Shown: positions 27,281 to 37,289, counted from the first letter of the stretch. The stretch: 64,000 nucleotides of DNA from Rheinheimera lutimaris (GCF_013283795.1 NZ_JABSOD010000001.1:66009-130008), one strand, 5' to 3'. Made by a program: numbers and translations. Notes: generated from the letters alone by a model not told the origin.

Positions 27281-27304
27281 AATAACCCCGCACCAACCAC
27301 ACTT
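27276..27304 (+). promoter_or_regulatory. Candidate heat-shock (sigma-32) promoter for hslVU
   Basis: CTTGAAA (27276-27282) matches the sigma-32 -35 box exactly. CCACACTT (27297-27304), 14 bases later, matches 6 of 8 positions of the -10 consensus CCCCATnT. The -35 overlaps the ftsN stop codon and the predicted start point lies about 25 bases before hslV. hslVU is a known sigma-32 operon in E. coli. Confidence 0.45.
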
Positions 27305-27337
27305 AAGCCCTGTGTTAATTACGCCACAGGGCAATTT

Positions 27338-27856
27338 ATGACCACTATAGTTTCTGTTCGCCGCGATGGCCACGTTGCCATCGGCGGAGATGGCCAGGTC
27401 TCACTTGGCAATACCGTAATGAAGGGCAATGCCCGCAAAGTGCGCCGCTTGTACAACAACAAAGTGATCGCCGGTTTTGCCGGCGGCACCGCCGACGCCT
27501 TCACCTTATTTGAACGCTTTGAAGCCAAACTGGAATTACACCAGGGCCATTTGATGCGCGCCGCCGTTGAATTAGCCAAAGATTGGCGCACCGACCGTAT
27601 GCTGCGCAAACTTGAAGCCTTGCTGGCTGTTGCAGATGCCAATACCTCATTAATCATTACCGGTAACGGTGATGTGGTGCAACCTGAGCACGACTTAATC
27701 GCCATTGGCAGCGGCGGCCCTTACGCGCAAGCCGCCGCTACTGCTTTGCTGCACAATACTGAACTGAGTGCCCGCGACATCGTGGAGAAAAGTCTGACCA
27801 TCGCCGGTGATATTTGTGTCTACACCAATCACCATCAGACCATTGAAGAATTATAA
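27338..27856 (+). CDS. hslV: ATP-dependent protease proteolytic subunit HslV
   Basis: HslV (ClpQ) forms the double-hexameric peptidase core that works with the HslU unfoldase. The 172-residue product begins [11 protein letters not shown]; removal of Met exposes the catalytic Thr2. [20 protein letters not shown] carries the conserved active-site lysine, and [14 protein letters not shown] is typical of the family. hslU starts 11 bases after the stop. Confidence 0.98.
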   Translation: MTTIVSVRRDGHVAIGGDGQVSLGNTVMKGNARKVRRLYNNKVIAGFAGGTADAFTLFERFEAKLELHQGHLMRAAVELAKDWRTDRMLRKLEALLAVADANTSLIITGNGDVVQPEHDLIAIGSGGPYAQAAATALLHNTELSARDIVEKSLTIAGDICVYTNHHQTIEEL

Positions 27857-27867
27857 GCAGGTATCCT

Positions 27868-29202
27868 ATGTCTGACATGACCCCAAGAGAAATTGTGCAC
27901 GAGCTGGACCGGCATATTATCGGCCAGAACAAAGCTAAACGCGCGGTAGCCATAGCGCTGCGTAACCGCTGGCGCCGTATGCAGCTGGAACCGTCATTAC
28001 GCCAGGAAGTTACGCCGAAAAATATTCTGATGATAGGCCCGACCGGGGTGGGTAAAACCGAAATTGCCCGCCGTCTGGCTAAATTGGCCAATGCGCCCTT
28101 TATCAAGGTAGAAGCGACTAAATTTACTGAAGTGGGTTATGTCGGCAAAGAAGTCGAAAGCATTATCCGTGACCTTACCGACAGTGCGGTAAAAATGTTC
28201 CGCGAGCAGGCGATTGAAAAAAACCGTTTTCGCGCCGAAGAAGCCGCCGAAGAGCGTATTCTGGATGTGTTGCTGCCTCCGGCGAAAGAAGCCTGGGGCG
28301 AGACAGACAACAAGCCGGCCACTGACAGCAGCACCCGCCAGGTGTTCCGGAAAAAGCTGCGCGAAGGCCAATTGGATGACAAAGACATTGAACTGGATTT
28401 AGCCCAGCCAAATATCGGTGTCGAAATTATGGCACCGCCGGGTATGGAAGAGATGACGTCACAGCTGCAAAGCATGTTCCAGAGTCTGGGCAGTGAGAAA
28501 AAGAAAAAGCGTAAGCTGAAGATCAAAGACGCACTGAAACAACTGATAGAGGAAGAAGCCGCCAAACTGGTAAACCCGGAAGAGCTGAAAGCACAGGCAT
28601 TAGACGCGGTGGAGCAAAACGGTATTGTTTTTCTGGATGAAATAGACAAAATTTGTAAGCGCGGTGAAACCAGCGGCCCCGATGTATCACGCGAAGGTGT
28701 ACAACGTGATTTGCTGCCGCTAATCGAAGGCTGCACAGTAAACACCAAGCATGGCATGGTAAAAACCGACCATATTTTGTTTATCGCCTCCGGCGCGTTT
28801 CAAATGAGCAAACCGTCCGATTTAGTACCGGAATTACAAGGCCGTTTACCTATTCGTGTTGAGCTTGAAGCGCTAAGCGCTGCCGACTTCGAACGTATTT
28901 TAACCGAGCCCAAAGCTTCACTTACCGAGCAGTCTATTGCCATGCTGGCGACCGAAGGCGTTAAGCTGAGTTTTGCTGCCGACGGCATTAAAAGCCTGGC
29001 TGCTGCGGCATGGCAGGTGAACGAAACCACCGAAAACATCGGCGCACGTCGCTTGTATACCGTGATGGAACGTCTGTTGGAAGAGATTTCCTACGATGCG
29101 GCCGATCACGCCGGTGAACATATTGAGGTTAACGCTGCCTATGTAGAAAAACACCTTGGTGCCCTGGTTAAAGATGACGACTTAAGCCGGTTTATTCTGT
29201 AA
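27868..29202 (+). CDS. hslU: ATP-dependent protease ATPase subunit HslU
   Basis: HslU (ClpY) is a AAA+ hexamer that unfolds proteins and feeds them into HslV. The 444-residue product has the family start ([17 protein letters not shown]), Walker [10 protein letters not shown] (about residue 57), the pore motif GYVGKEVE, an intermediate I-domain (about residues 110-240), Walker [10 protein letters not shown] and the sensor-2 region [15 protein letters not shown]. The C-terminus DDLSRFIL is the tail that inserts into HslV. Confidence 0.98.
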   Translation: MSDMTPREIVHELDRHIIGQNKAKRAVAIALRNRWRRMQLEPSLRQEVTPKNILMIGPTGVGKTEIARRLAKLANAPFIKVEATKFTEVGYVGKEVESIIRDLTDSAVKMFREQAIEKNRFRAEEAAEERILDVLLPPAKEAWGETDNKPATDSSTRQVFRKKLREGQLDDKDIELDLAQPNIGVEIMAPPGMEEMTSQLQSMFQSLGSEKKKKRKLKIKDALKQLIEEEAAKLVNPEELKAQALDAVEQNGIVFLDEIDKICKRGETSGPDVSREGVQRDLLPLIEGCTVNTKHGMVKTDHILFIASGAFQMSKPSDLVPELQGRLPIRVELEALSAADFERILTEPKASLTEQSIAMLATEGVKLSFAADGIKSLAAAAWQVNETTENIGARRLYTVMERLLEEISYDAADHAGEHIEVNAAYVEKHLGALVKDDDLSRFIL

Positions 29203-29204
29203 AA

Positions 29205-29597
29205 ATGTCCGATTCGCAAACCATTCAGCCGCAGGTGAGCCAACTGCATTACCACCGCCAAAGCCGGAAGCTGGACGTGACGTTCAGCGATGGTACTGTG
29301 GTGAGTTTTAGTGCAGAGTTCTTGCGGGTGCTCTCACCCTCAGCCGAGGTGCGTGGCCACGGTAAGCCCAAGCTGGTAAGCAATAAAAAGCAGGTTGGCA
29401 TCAGCAAACTGCAACCGGTTGGCCATTACGCGGTAAAGCTGCTGTTTGACGATGGCCATGACAGCGGAATTTACAGCTGGCTATACTTACACCAACTGGC
29501 GCAGCAGCAAGACAGTTTGTGGCAAGACTATTTACAGCAACTGGCACAGGCCAACGCTAACCGGGATGCGTTAATCCCTGTTAGTCTGCGCCGCTGA
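29205..29597 (+). CDS. DUF971-domain protein
   Basis: This 130-residue protein begins two bases after the hslU stop. It matches the DUF971 domain, which resembles the N-terminal domain of gamma-butyrobetaine hydroxylase (LDVTFSDGTVVSFSAEFLRVLSPSAEVRG and YAVKLLFDDGHDSGIYSW). A stand-alone form after hslU is common in this group; its function is not known. Iron-sulfur or zinc handling has been suggested for related domains, but no cysteine cluster is present here. It is probably translated from the hslVU message. Confidence 0.88.
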   Translation: MSDSQTIQPQVSQLHYHRQSRKLDVTFSDGTVVSFSAEFLRVLSPSAEVRGHGKPKLVSNKKQVGISKLQPVGHYAVKLLFDDGHDSGIYSWLYLHQLAQQQDSLWQDYLQQLAQANANRDALIPVSLRR

Positions 29598-29610
29598 AAC
29601 CGTGTTGTGC

Positions 29611-31470
29611 TTACGCCTGAAAACGGTCGACTGACTGATGTAACCGCGCAGCTTGCTGCGCTACCTCTTCACTTATTGCCGCATTATGTTTGGCGTGGCC
29701 ATAAGTTTCATCTGACAAATCACGAATAATCACCACATTTTTGTTCACTTCAGCCGCAACATGGCTTTGCTCTTCAATGGCAGCCGCAATTTGCGTGGTC
29801 ATATCCATAATATTGGTGACATCTTGAGTGATCTCCGTCAACAGTTGCATAGCCACATTGGCTTGCTCTGCGCTTTCTGCGCCCTGCTGACGACACCCCT
29901 GAATCACCTGCACTATTTCCGTGGTGCGGCCCTGTAAGCCATTAACAATACTCTCTATTTGCCGCGTCGACTCCTGGGTACGCATCGCCAGATTACGCAC
30001 TTCATCGGCCACCACTGCAAAACCGCGCCCCTGCTCACCGGCCCGTGCCGCCTCGATGGCCGCATTTAGCGCCAGTAAATTAGTTTGTTCGGCAATGCCA
30101 CGAATAACATCCAGCACCGAACCGATAGTTTTGCTGTCTTTTTCCAGTTCAGAAACAACATTGGTGGCATTTTGCAATCTTTCTGACAGCGCATTGATAC
30201 GCTGCACAGTTTGCTGCACTTCGGCGCGGCCACTTTGTGCATTTTGGTTAGTGGCCTCGGCTTTGGCTGCCGTTGTCTCTGTATTGCCGGCAATTTCGTT
30301 AATGGTTGCGCCCATTTCGGTTACTGCTGTGGCAACCATATCGGTTTCATTTTGTTGCTGCTGCATACCACGGCTGGTGTCTGCAGTAGAGCGCGCCAGC
30401 TCGTTAGTAGCAGTATCCAGCATTTCCAACGCTTGATTTACGGTTTTTATTAAGTCCTGAAAATCACCCAACATGGCGTTGAAATCTGTGGCGAGAGTAG
30501 TCATTTCATCTTTACCGTCTACCGCCACCCGCATACGAAAATCATTGTTGGCACGAATAAGACCGATAGCCTCACACACTTCCATTACCGGGCGTAAAAT
30601 ACTGCGACTGGTTAATGCCACTAATAACAAAACTACTGCCAGTACCGCAATAAAGATGCCTATCGCCAACCGCTCTGTTGCCGTTACCGCAGCGATTATC
30701 GCCTCGCCGGTTTGTTCTGACAGCTGTTTTAAACTGGCCTCAGTGCTCTGTATTGCGCTGCGCATCTCACCGGTTACGCCTTCTGACTCGGTCAAACCAA
30801 TTTGCTGCGTCGCCAGGACCAGCGCGTTAAAGCGTTGGTTGTAGTTATCAGCCAGGGTTTTACTGGCCGGATCTGCCGCCAGTTGTTGAGACAATTGCGC
30901 AAAGGTACCGGCAAAACGCTCGCTGTATACCATGTCTTTACGCAGTAAAAAATCTTTCTCAGCGCGGCGTAGCTGCAGTACCAATACCATCAGATCGTCA
31001 CGGTCCAGTTGCTCAAAACGATCTTCCAGCTGTTGCACGGTTTGCCGCAGCTCTCCGGTAATGCCTGTGTCGGGCGTTAACCCCAGCCGCTGCTGTGCGC
31101 TAACCAACTGATTAAACGTTTGTTGATAGCCAGCTGTCAGCTCCGCAAAGGTTTGCAGTGGTTTACGATCAATACCATGTTGCTGTAATAAGCCATCAAG
31201 TTCTGTCGCGCGTTGCTGCATCTGTTGATAGTGATCATTTAAGCGCTGCTGGTAGCGCAGTTCGGTGCGCATAACAAAGTCTTTTTCATGGCGGCGAAAC
31301 ATCAGTACATCAGTACTGATTTGTTCAACCAACTGCTGAGTGCGGGCCAGGCTGGTAAGTTGGCCCCCCTGATAAAACAGGATAAACAACATAATGGCCA
31401 TAGCCACCACCAGGGCGCCACCATTAATAAACAAACGCTGTTTTATTGATAATCGTCGTAATTGGCTCAT
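29611..31470 (-). CDS. Methyl-accepting chemotaxis protein with HBM-type sensor
   Basis: The 619-residue receptor has TM1 (about residues 16-34), a large periplasmic helical bimodular domain (about 40-275), TM2 (about 278-300), HAMP (about 300-355) and a signalling hairpin at about residue 456 ([20 protein letters not shown]). The two modules carry parallel FRRHEKDFVMR and LRRAEKDFLLRKD motifs, the hallmark repeated pattern of HBM sensors. Known HBM ligands include Krebs-cycle acids, but ligand identity is not determinable here. It is convergent with the hslU operon and separated from it by 13 bases. Confidence 0.92.
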   Translation of the reverse strand: MSQLRRLSIKQRLFINGGALVVAMAIMLFILFYQGGQLTSLARTQQLVEQISTDVLMFRRHEKDFVMRTELRYQQRLNDHYQQMQQRATELDGLLQQHGIDRKPLQTFAELTAGYQQTFNQLVSAQQRLGLTPDTGITGELRQTVQQLEDRFEQLDRDDLMVLVLQLRRAEKDFLLRKDMVYSERFAGTFAQLSQQLAADPASKTLADNYNQRFNALVLATQQIGLTESEGVTGEMRSAIQSTEASLKQLSEQTGEAIIAAVTATERLAIGIFIAVLAVVLLLVALTSRSILRPVMEVCEAIGLIRANNDFRMRVAVDGKDEMTTLATDFNAMLGDFQDLIKTVNQALEMLDTATNELARSTADTSRGMQQQQNETDMVATAVTEMGATINEIAGNTETTAAKAEATNQNAQSGRAEVQQTVQRINALSERLQNATNVVSELEKDSKTIGSVLDVIRGIAEQTNLLALNAAIEAARAGEQGRGFAVVADEVRNLAMRTQESTRQIESIVNGLQGRTTEIVQVIQGCRQQGAESAEQANVAMQLLTEITQDVTNIMDMTTQIAAAIEEQSHVAAEVNKNVVIIRDLSDETYGHAKHNAAISEEVAQQAARLHQSVDRFQA

Positions 31471-31554
31471 TTTTCTACCACCGGCAATTGTTAACAGTTT
31501 CTTTGAGAATAGCCTGTTAATAAGAAAAAGCTGCTGTTTTTCGAAGAATAGCGT

Positions 31555-32079
31555 TCAGTTGAACAAGGAATGGGCAACCAGACAGCTACTTGTGCCCAAG
31601 ACCGCGCCAGCTATGACATCCAGCGGGAAATGCACGCCTAACATTATGCGCGACATGCCGATACTTACAGCCCACAAAAGTGCCAATGGTAGAAACAGCG
31701 GAAAATACAATGCCACTGCAGTGGCGACGACAAAAGCCCCTGCTGTATGGCCGGAAGGTAAACTAAAGCGATCAGACGGCGTAATGTGCGCGCAAATAAA
31801 CGCAGTTAACGTATCTGCAGGGCGGGCGCGTTTAATACTGTTTTTCAGCGTCAGATACAGTGGTAGCTCAATCGCGAAGGCTGCCAGCAGCAACAAGCTG
31901 AAATCGGTGGCAGCAAGCACTTCGAAGCACACCAACAGCACAGCCAGCACCAGATAGAGCGGGCCATCAGCGGTTTTTGATAACCAGTAACTGCTGATAA
32001 ACATCTGCCGCGACGTACTACGACTAAACAGCCGGCAAAAAAAGCTGTGGTCCCATTGTTCCAGCCGTTTCAGTAGCAT
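31555..32079 (-). CDS. PAP2-family lipid phosphatase
   Basis: The 174-residue membrane protein carries all three PAP2 motifs: KNSIKRARP, PSGH and SRIMLGVHFPLDV, which hold the catalytic histidines and arginines. Five or six hydrophobic segments are visible. Such enzymes dephosphorylate phosphatidic acid, phosphatidylglycerophosphate or undecaprenyl pyrophosphate; which one applies here is unknown. GAGG precedes the ATG. It is flanked by signalling genes and is probably its own unit. Confidence 0.9.
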   Translation of the reverse strand: MLLKRLEQWDHSFFCRLFSRSTSRQMFISSYWLSKTADGPLYLVLAVLLVCFEVLAATDFSLLLLAAFAIELPLYLTLKNSIKRARPADTLTAFICAHITPSDRFSLPSGHTAGAFVVATAVALYFPLFLPLALLWAVSIGMSRIMLGVHFPLDVIAGAVLGTSSCLVAHSLFN

Positions 32080-32134
32080 GGTCGTGCCTCGTCATCTGCT
32101 CTGACTAAGCACAGCCTAACCTTGCTTTATGACG

Positions 32135-34135
32135 CTACAATGACAATTGACGGGAACAAAACGCCAGCGCGTCTGCCTCAGATAGCGGTCTGGCAATGTA
32201 ATACCCCTGCACTGCATCGCAGGACATATTTTTCAGCAACTGCAGCTGCACTGCGGTTTCCACACCCTCGGCTAAAATACGTTTACCCAAGCCATGCGCC
32301 AGCTTAATCATGGTTTTTACGATCATCATGTCGGAGTCATTGCCGGCCATATCCATCACAAAACTGCGATCAATTTTTATCTTGTCGATTGGCATACGGC
32401 GTAAATATGCCAACGATGAATAACCGGTACCAAAATCATCAATAGACACCCGAATCCCCATCTGCTGTAACTCCATTACATGGTTTGAGCCTTTCTCCAT
32501 ATCATGCATGGCAGTGTTTTCGGTGATTTCTAACTCCAGTAGCTCCGGCGATACCTGATACTGTTGCAGTAACTGGCGGATTTTTTGCTTTAAGCCATCT
32601 TGTTGAAAATGTAGTGACGACATATTTACCGCAAACGGAATATGCAACTGGTGCTGCTTCCACTGGCTGAGCGTTGCCACCGCTTTATGCAGGATCCAAA
32701 AATCCAGCTGCCGGCTTAAACCTAATTGCTCGACAAAGGGTAAAAATTGCCCCGGCATCAGAAAACCACGCTTAGGGTGTTGCCACCGTACCAGCACTTC
32801 AAACGCATCTAAGCGGTTATCACGCACATTTAGTTGTGGCTGAAAATACAAAACAAATTCATCATTTTGCATGCCAGCCAGCAATTCGCTTTCCCAACTG
32901 ATTAAACGTGCCGACTCATCTTCCATACCGGTTTGATACGCTAAACATTTATGCTGAATACGTTTAGCCTGGTGAAAAGCAATGTTGGCTTTTTGCAACA
33001 GGCTGTCTGCCGTTTGCCCGTCCTGTGGCGAGCAGGCAAAGCCAATAGTTCCGGTGAGTTTGAGCTGTCCGCTTTCCACAACAAAGGGCTTTTCGACCAA
33101 TTGCTGCAAATGCCGCAGGGCAAACTGCAATTGGGTGTCATTGCTGATATCGGTCAGCACCAGGGCAAAAATATCTCCACCGGTTCGGGCAATCAGCGCC
33201 GGCTTTAAAATGCTGTTATCAAAACGCTGGTTAAGCTGGCGCAGCATTAAATCGCCTTGTTTTAACCCTACAGATTCATTAATGGTTTTGAACTTGTCCA
33301 GCCCCAACATCAACACGTAAACCGGTCCGGAATGTTGTTTCAACGTATCTTCCAGCCTCAGCAGCAGCGCATCGCGGTTTAATGCTCCGGTTAGCTGGTC
33401 ATAATGGTTCAGATAGCGGGTCTTTTCGGTTAGCTGTACATTGGTATTACGCTCATGCTCCTGTAACCAAATAAGCAGTGCCAACCCCAAACAACACAGC
33501 AAAAACAGCTCTGCGCACTTGTAGACCAATATCCAATTTAAATCAGTCAGTTGCTGCTCTGTCAGCAGTTGCCAAAGCGCAGAAATGATATACAACAGGC
33601 CCCACAACGTCAGACTGACAACGGCCAATTTTTGCCCTAATGAGCGTTCGATACGCGGCAATAGCCCTACCGCCGCTGCCAACAACACTATCCCCATTAG
33701 CAGCAAACGTACCGACACACGAAAATACTGCTGCCAATCGCCAAAGGCATCTGTCAGGGCAAAGGGCAGTACCGTAATCAGTGCCAGCGCGACTAACATC
33801 CACAATAACTGTACGCCGGATAACTGCAATAACAGATGCTTGCTGTTATCGCGGGTTTGCAACATACCGCGCAACAAAAAAACGGCGAACATATAGCTAC
33901 TGCCGACCACTGAAAAATACAACAGTGCATTCATCAAACCGGTAACGTCCGGCAACAGTCCCTGGATTACCGCACTGAGCTGATAAACAGCAAAAGCAAG
34001 TAATGCCAGAAACCAGGACCGGATATAGCTTTGTTGATAAATACGACTGAAGTTCCACAACAAATAGCTCAGCAGCAGTGCCACACCCAACTGGGTCAGA
34101 TAAATTGCAAGCCTGGCAAAGATTTCAGGGGCCAC
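32135..34135 (-). CDS. Membrane GGDEF/EAL protein, probable c-di-GMP phosphodiesterase
   Basis: The 666-residue protein has about seven N-terminal hydrophobic helices (residues 1-225), a GGDEF-like domain (about 245-405) and an EAL domain (about 415-660). The cyclase signature is degraded to GGDIF near residue 316, losing the catalytic Glu, so cyclase activity is unlikely. The EAL domain keeps its key residues: EVL near 443, AVNMSS, LELEITEN, IDDFGTG, KIKIDRSF, EGVET and DAVQGY. It should hydrolyse c-di-GMP (inference). The start is a GTG with only weak ribosome-binding support. Its signal may come through the 7-helix region. Confidence 0.9.
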   Translation of the reverse strand: MAPEIFARLAIYLTQLGVALLLSYLLWNFSRIYQQSYIRSWFLALLAFAVYQLSAVIQGLLPDVTGLMNALLYFSVVGSSYMFAVFLLRGMLQTRDNSKHLLLQLSGVQLLWMLVALALITVLPFALTDAFGDWQQYFRVSVRLLLMGIVLLAAAVGLLPRIERSLGQKLAVVSLTLWGLLYIISALWQLLTEQQLTDLNWILVYKCAELFLLCCLGLALLIWLQEHERNTNVQLTEKTRYLNHYDQLTGALNRDALLLRLEDTLKQHSGPVYVLMLGLDKFKTINESVGLKQGDLMLRQLNQRFDNSILKPALIARTGGDIFALVLTDISNDTQLQFALRHLQQLVEKPFVVESGQLKLTGTIGFACSPQDGQTADSLLQKANIAFHQAKRIQHKCLAYQTGMEDESARLISWESELLAGMQNDEFVLYFQPQLNVRDNRLDAFEVLVRWQHPKRGFLMPGQFLPFVEQLGLSRQLDFWILHKAVATLSQWKQHQLHIPFAVNMSSLHFQQDGLKQKIRQLLQQYQVSPELLELEITENTAMHDMEKGSNHVMELQQMGIRVSIDDFGTGYSSLAYLRRMPIDKIKIDRSFVMDMAGNDSDMMIVKTMIKLAHGLGKRILAEGVETAVQLQLLKNMSCDAVQGYYIARPLSEADALAFCSRQLSL

Positions 34136-34302
34136 TGTTATTACCGGTTAAGATACCTGACTACACCTTAACAAATAATCTGATATGCCGACAATACAGT
34201 AGCCGGCACAATCATCGGAAAAGCCAATAATAATAAGTGTTTGAGCTTAACTCAGTCAGCGCTATACTGACAGGCTAATACCCTTGCATGCCGGAGCACA
34301 CC

Positions 34303-34788
34303 ATGGAATACAACACATCTGAGTTATGTGATTTATACGCCGATTTAGTCGATGTGGTTGAGCCGCTGTTTGCCAGCTACGGTGGCCGGCGTTCTTTCGG
34401 CGGCCAAATTCATACCGTGAAATGCTTTGAAGACAATGGCTTAGTGCGGCAAATGTTGGCGGACCCTGGTGTTGGCAAAGTATTGCTGATTGACGCCGGT
34501 GGTTCTGCCCGTCGCGCCATTATAGATGCAGAGCTGGCCTCTGTTGCGGCTGCTAACGGCTGGGAAGGCATTGTTTGCTATGGCAGCGTACGGGATCTGG
34601 ATTTGTTGGAAGACTTTGATATCGGTATTCACGCGGTTAATGCCATTCCGGTGGGCGCCGACGATAAAGGCTTTGGCGAAACCGAAGTACCGGTAAATTT
34701 TGCCGGCGTTACGTTTTTGCCGGGCGATCATTTATACGCCGACAGCACCGGTATTATTATGTCGCCGGATGCATTGGATATCGAATAA
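34303..34788 (+). CDS. rraA: Ribonuclease E activity regulator RraA
   Basis: RraA binds RNase E and the degradosome and inhibits RNA cleavage. The 161-residue product equals the E. coli length and matches it throughout, with [15 protein letters not shown], the RraA-fold [10 protein letters not shown], and the C-terminal [12 protein letters not shown]. The ATG at 34303 has GGAG upstream and gives the canonical start [10 protein letters not shown]; the longer frame adds 5 residues. hutG begins 13 bases after its stop, an unusual neighbour. Confidence 0.96.
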   Translation: MEYNTSELCDLYADLVDVVEPLFASYGGRRSFGGQIHTVKCFEDNGLVRQMLADPGVGKVLLIDAGGSARRAIIDAELASVAAANGWEGIVCYGSVRDLDLLEDFDIGIHAVNAIPVGADDKGFGETEVPVNFAGVTFLPGDHLYADSTGIIMSPDALDIE

Positions 34789-34801
34789 AGCGCATAGTTT
34801 T

Positions 34802-35842
34802 ATGCTTAATCTTATTAGCCAACAGCAACTTGAGCGTTATTGCGCCACGCGTAGCGGTGAGACACGCGTTGGCGCAGCAATACAGCTGCCCAAACTGCAA
34901 CTTAATTTAACTGAGCAATTAGTGCACGCCAAAGCTGCCGGTTGCCGGTTTGTGTTACTGGGTGTGCCGGAAGATATCGGCCCCAGAGCCAACCTGGGCC
35001 AACCCGGCGCAGATGGCGGCTGGCAGGCCTTTTTATCCAAATTCCTTAATCTGCAAAGTAATGACTTTATCGCCGCAGCGGATATTCTGCTGCTGGGCGC
35101 TATCGCCTGCGACGATTTACAGCAACACGCACAAAACGCGGATATTCATTTACTCAAAGAGCTGGTTGCCGAACTTGATGGGCGGCTGGCTGCAGTAGCA
35201 CAAGCCATTTTTAGCGCCGGTTTATTACCGCTGATAATAGGCGGCGGCCACAATAACAGTTACCCGCTACTTAAAGCGCTGGCAACCGCAAGCGGACAAC
35301 GCGCCAACAGCGCTAATCTGGACCCGCATTCAGACTTTCGCCCGCTGGAAGGTCGCCACAGCGGCAATGGCTTTAGCTATGCGCATCACGCAGGTTACCT
35401 GCAACACTATTTTGTATTAGGTTTACATGAGCTGAAAAATTCAGCCGCAACCTTGGCGCAGCTTCAGCAAGCCGGCGCCGATTATTGCAGTTATCAGCGT
35501 ATTTTTGTGCGCGGGGAGCTGAGTTACCAACAAGCCTTAGAGCAATGTATCGACTTTGTGGTGCAGGGCCAGGGTGACATTGGTATTGAAGTAGACACCG
35601 ACAGTATCAGCCTGATGCCGGTCAGTGCCTTTACCAATTGCGGTATCAGCGTGCAAAGTGCAGAGCAGTTTGTTTATCAGTTAGCCAAATTACCGCGCAG
35701 CCGTTATCTGCATTTGGCGGAGGCAGCACCGGCGCAGCATCCGGCCGGCATGGCCGCCGGTAACAATGAAGCAGGCCAGGTATTGGCAGCACTGGTGTAC
35801 GCCTTTATACAAGGCAAAAAACATCAGGCTACGGCGATTTAG
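34802..35842 (+). CDS. hutG: Formimidoylglutamase (arginase family)
   Basis: The 346-residue product belongs to the ureohydrolase fold, with metal motifs GGGHNNSYP, DPHSDFR and EVDTDS. It has the HutG-typical segments EGRHSGNGFSYAHH and YLHLAEAAPA. HutG splits N-formimidoyl-L-glutamate into glutamate and formamide, the last step of histidine use. No strong Shine-Dalgarno sequence precedes the ATG at 34802, and rraA ends 13 bases earlier, so read-through and coupling from rraA are possible. The last 14 bases overlap the convergent EAL gene. The other hut genes lie 1.5-6.8 kb downstream. A general arginase is a weaker alternative. Confidence 0.88.
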   Translation: MLNLISQQQLERYCATRSGETRVGAAIQLPKLQLNLTEQLVHAKAAGCRFVLLGVPEDIGPRANLGQPGADGGWQAFLSKFLNLQSNDFIAAADILLLGAIACDDLQQHAQNADIHLLKELVAELDGRLAAVAQAIFSAGLLPLIIGGGHNNSYPLLKALATASGQRANSANLDPHSDFRPLEGRHSGNGFSYAHHAGYLQHYFVLGLHELKNSAATLAQLQQAGADYCSYQRIFVRGELSYQQALEQCIDFVVQGQGDIGIEVDTDSISLMPVSAFTNCGISVQSAEQFVYQLAKLPRSRYLHLAEAAPAQHPAGMAAGNNEAGQVLAALVYAFIQGKKHQATAI

Positions 35843-37289
35843 TTTCGTTTTGTTGCCACTGCTTCAACCACACCGCAAAACCACCAAGCTCAAATGGCCG
35901 TGAATACAAGAAGCCCTGACCACGGCTGCAGCCCATACGCAGCAGCTTTTGCTCTACCTCAACCTCTTCAACACCTTCGGCAATAACGCCTAGGCTAAGA
36001 TTACGCGCCATGTCGATAATGGCACCGGTAATAGCAGAGTGCATATCGGATTTATGCAATTCATTGATAAACGAGCAGTCTACTTTGACATGCTGCACAG
36101 GTAATTGCCGCAAATATGCCAAAGACGAAAACCCGGTACCAAAATCATCCAGCGCCAACTCCACCCCGAGCCGGTGTAAACGTTGCAACATGCTCATTGC
36201 TTTTGGCGGATTGGCCAGTAAAGCGCTTTCCTGCAACTCCAGCATCATTTGTTGTGGCTTTACCTGATATTTGTCAAACAGTTGCTCCAGACTGTCAATT
36301 AACTCGTCATGCAGTAAATCCTTACTGGAAATATTCACCGCAATTTTGCAGTCAAGTTTAGCCTGCTTCAACGTGGCCATCATACTGACGGCTTCGTTCA
36401 ACACCCACTGAGTTAGCGGGTAAATAACGCCCATTTCTTCTGCCAGCTGCAAAAACTCTGCCGGTGCAAGCAGGCCTTTGGTGGGATGACGCCAACGCAC
36501 AAATACTTCACCGGCTAATACCTGCCGGCTTTGCATATCAATTTGCGGCTGCACGTACAACACCAGTTGGCCATCAGTAATGGCCTGGCGCAATGCCGCC
36601 ATTAACGCCAGCCTGTCACTGGTGTAATGCAGCATGTCAGCAGTAAATACCTGGCTTTTCCCCTGCAAGCCGCTGTGATGTTGTAGTGCCAGGTACGCAC
36701 GCTCCAGCAGCTCATTTAACTGGCTGCCGTGCTCCGGGTAATGAGCAATACCGCACTGCGGCCGGTAATCTACTGTGCAGCCGTGCACTATCATGGCTTC
36801 AGGTACATTTTTCTCCAAATTATCGGCCAGGTACTCCGCCAAATGCGGTTTGTCGCTGCTGTCGAGCCAGACAGCAAAATCTACCCCGCCTAAATGGCAC
36901 AGCCGTATCGGATGTTGTTGGCGAAACTCAAAGGTTAGTGCCTGTTCAGTGGTTTCCAACTGATCATTAATACGCTGCGCTATTTGCGCTAACACCAGGT
37001 TGCTGTTGCTGTGCCCCAGCAACTGGTTAATTTGTGCAAAGCGGCTGATTTTAATCAGCAATAGCGAATAGCTCTGCTCAGGTGCGCGCAGCAATAATTG
37101 CTCTGACTGCTGCTGCAAAAAGAACTTATTCGGAAAGCCGCTGACATCATCATGCAGCGAGTAAAAACCCGGCTGGGTGTTTTTTTGTCCGCGTTTGGAT
37201 TTACCCAGTTTGTATAAATCAAACTTCAATTTAACCAGGTAAATAAAGGCCAGCACCAGCAAACCACTGAGCAAACTAATAACAGACAC
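35829..37289 (-). CDS. GGDEF/EAL protein, single membrane anchor
   Basis: This 486-residue protein has one N-terminal hydrophobic helix (residues 3-20), a degenerate GGDEF domain (GGVDF near residue 134) and an EAL domain (about 230-480). The EAL motif itself reads EVF near residue 258, but the remaining catalytic set is kept: AVNISSKD, LELQES, DDFGTG, HVKVDCSF, EGVEEVE and GQGFLYSRP. Phosphodiesterase activity is therefore plausible. The start is GTG with AGGAG 8 bases before it. It sits between hutG and hutI on the opposite strand to hutG, splitting the histidine genes. Confidence 0.88.
   Translation of the reverse strand: MSVISLLSGLLVLAFIYLVKLKFDLYKLGKSKRGQKNTQPGFYSLHDDVSGFPNKFFLQQQSEQLLLRAPEQSYSLLLIKISRFAQINQLLGHSNSNLVLAQIAQRINDQLETTEQALTFEFRQQHPIRLCHLGGVDFAVWLDSSDKPHLAEYLADNLEKNVPEAMIVHGCTVDYRPQCGIAHYPEHGSQLNELLERAYLALQHHSGLQGKSQVFTADMLHYTSDRLALMAALRQAITDGQLVLYVQPQIDMQSRQVLAGEVFVRWRHPTKGLLAPAEFLQLAEEMGVIYPLTQWVLNEAVSMMATLKQAKLDCKIAVNISSKDLLHDELIDSLEQLFDKYQVKPQQMMLELQESALLANPPKAMSMLQRLHRLGVELALDDFGTGFSSLAYLRQLPVQHVKVDCSFINELHKSDMHSAITGAIIDMARNLSLGVIAEGVEEVEVEQKLLRMGCSRGQGFLYSRPFELGGFAVWLKQWQQNETKSP

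Noticed and set aside
28137-28757. 206-residue open frame on the minus strand
   Set aside because: It is antisense to hslU, is Ser-rich with no domain, and is a frame shadow of the strongly conserved HslU.
34136-34302. Possible HutC site or promoter serving hutG
   Set aside because: No TTGTATATACAA-like palindrome was found upstream of rraA or between rraA and hutG.
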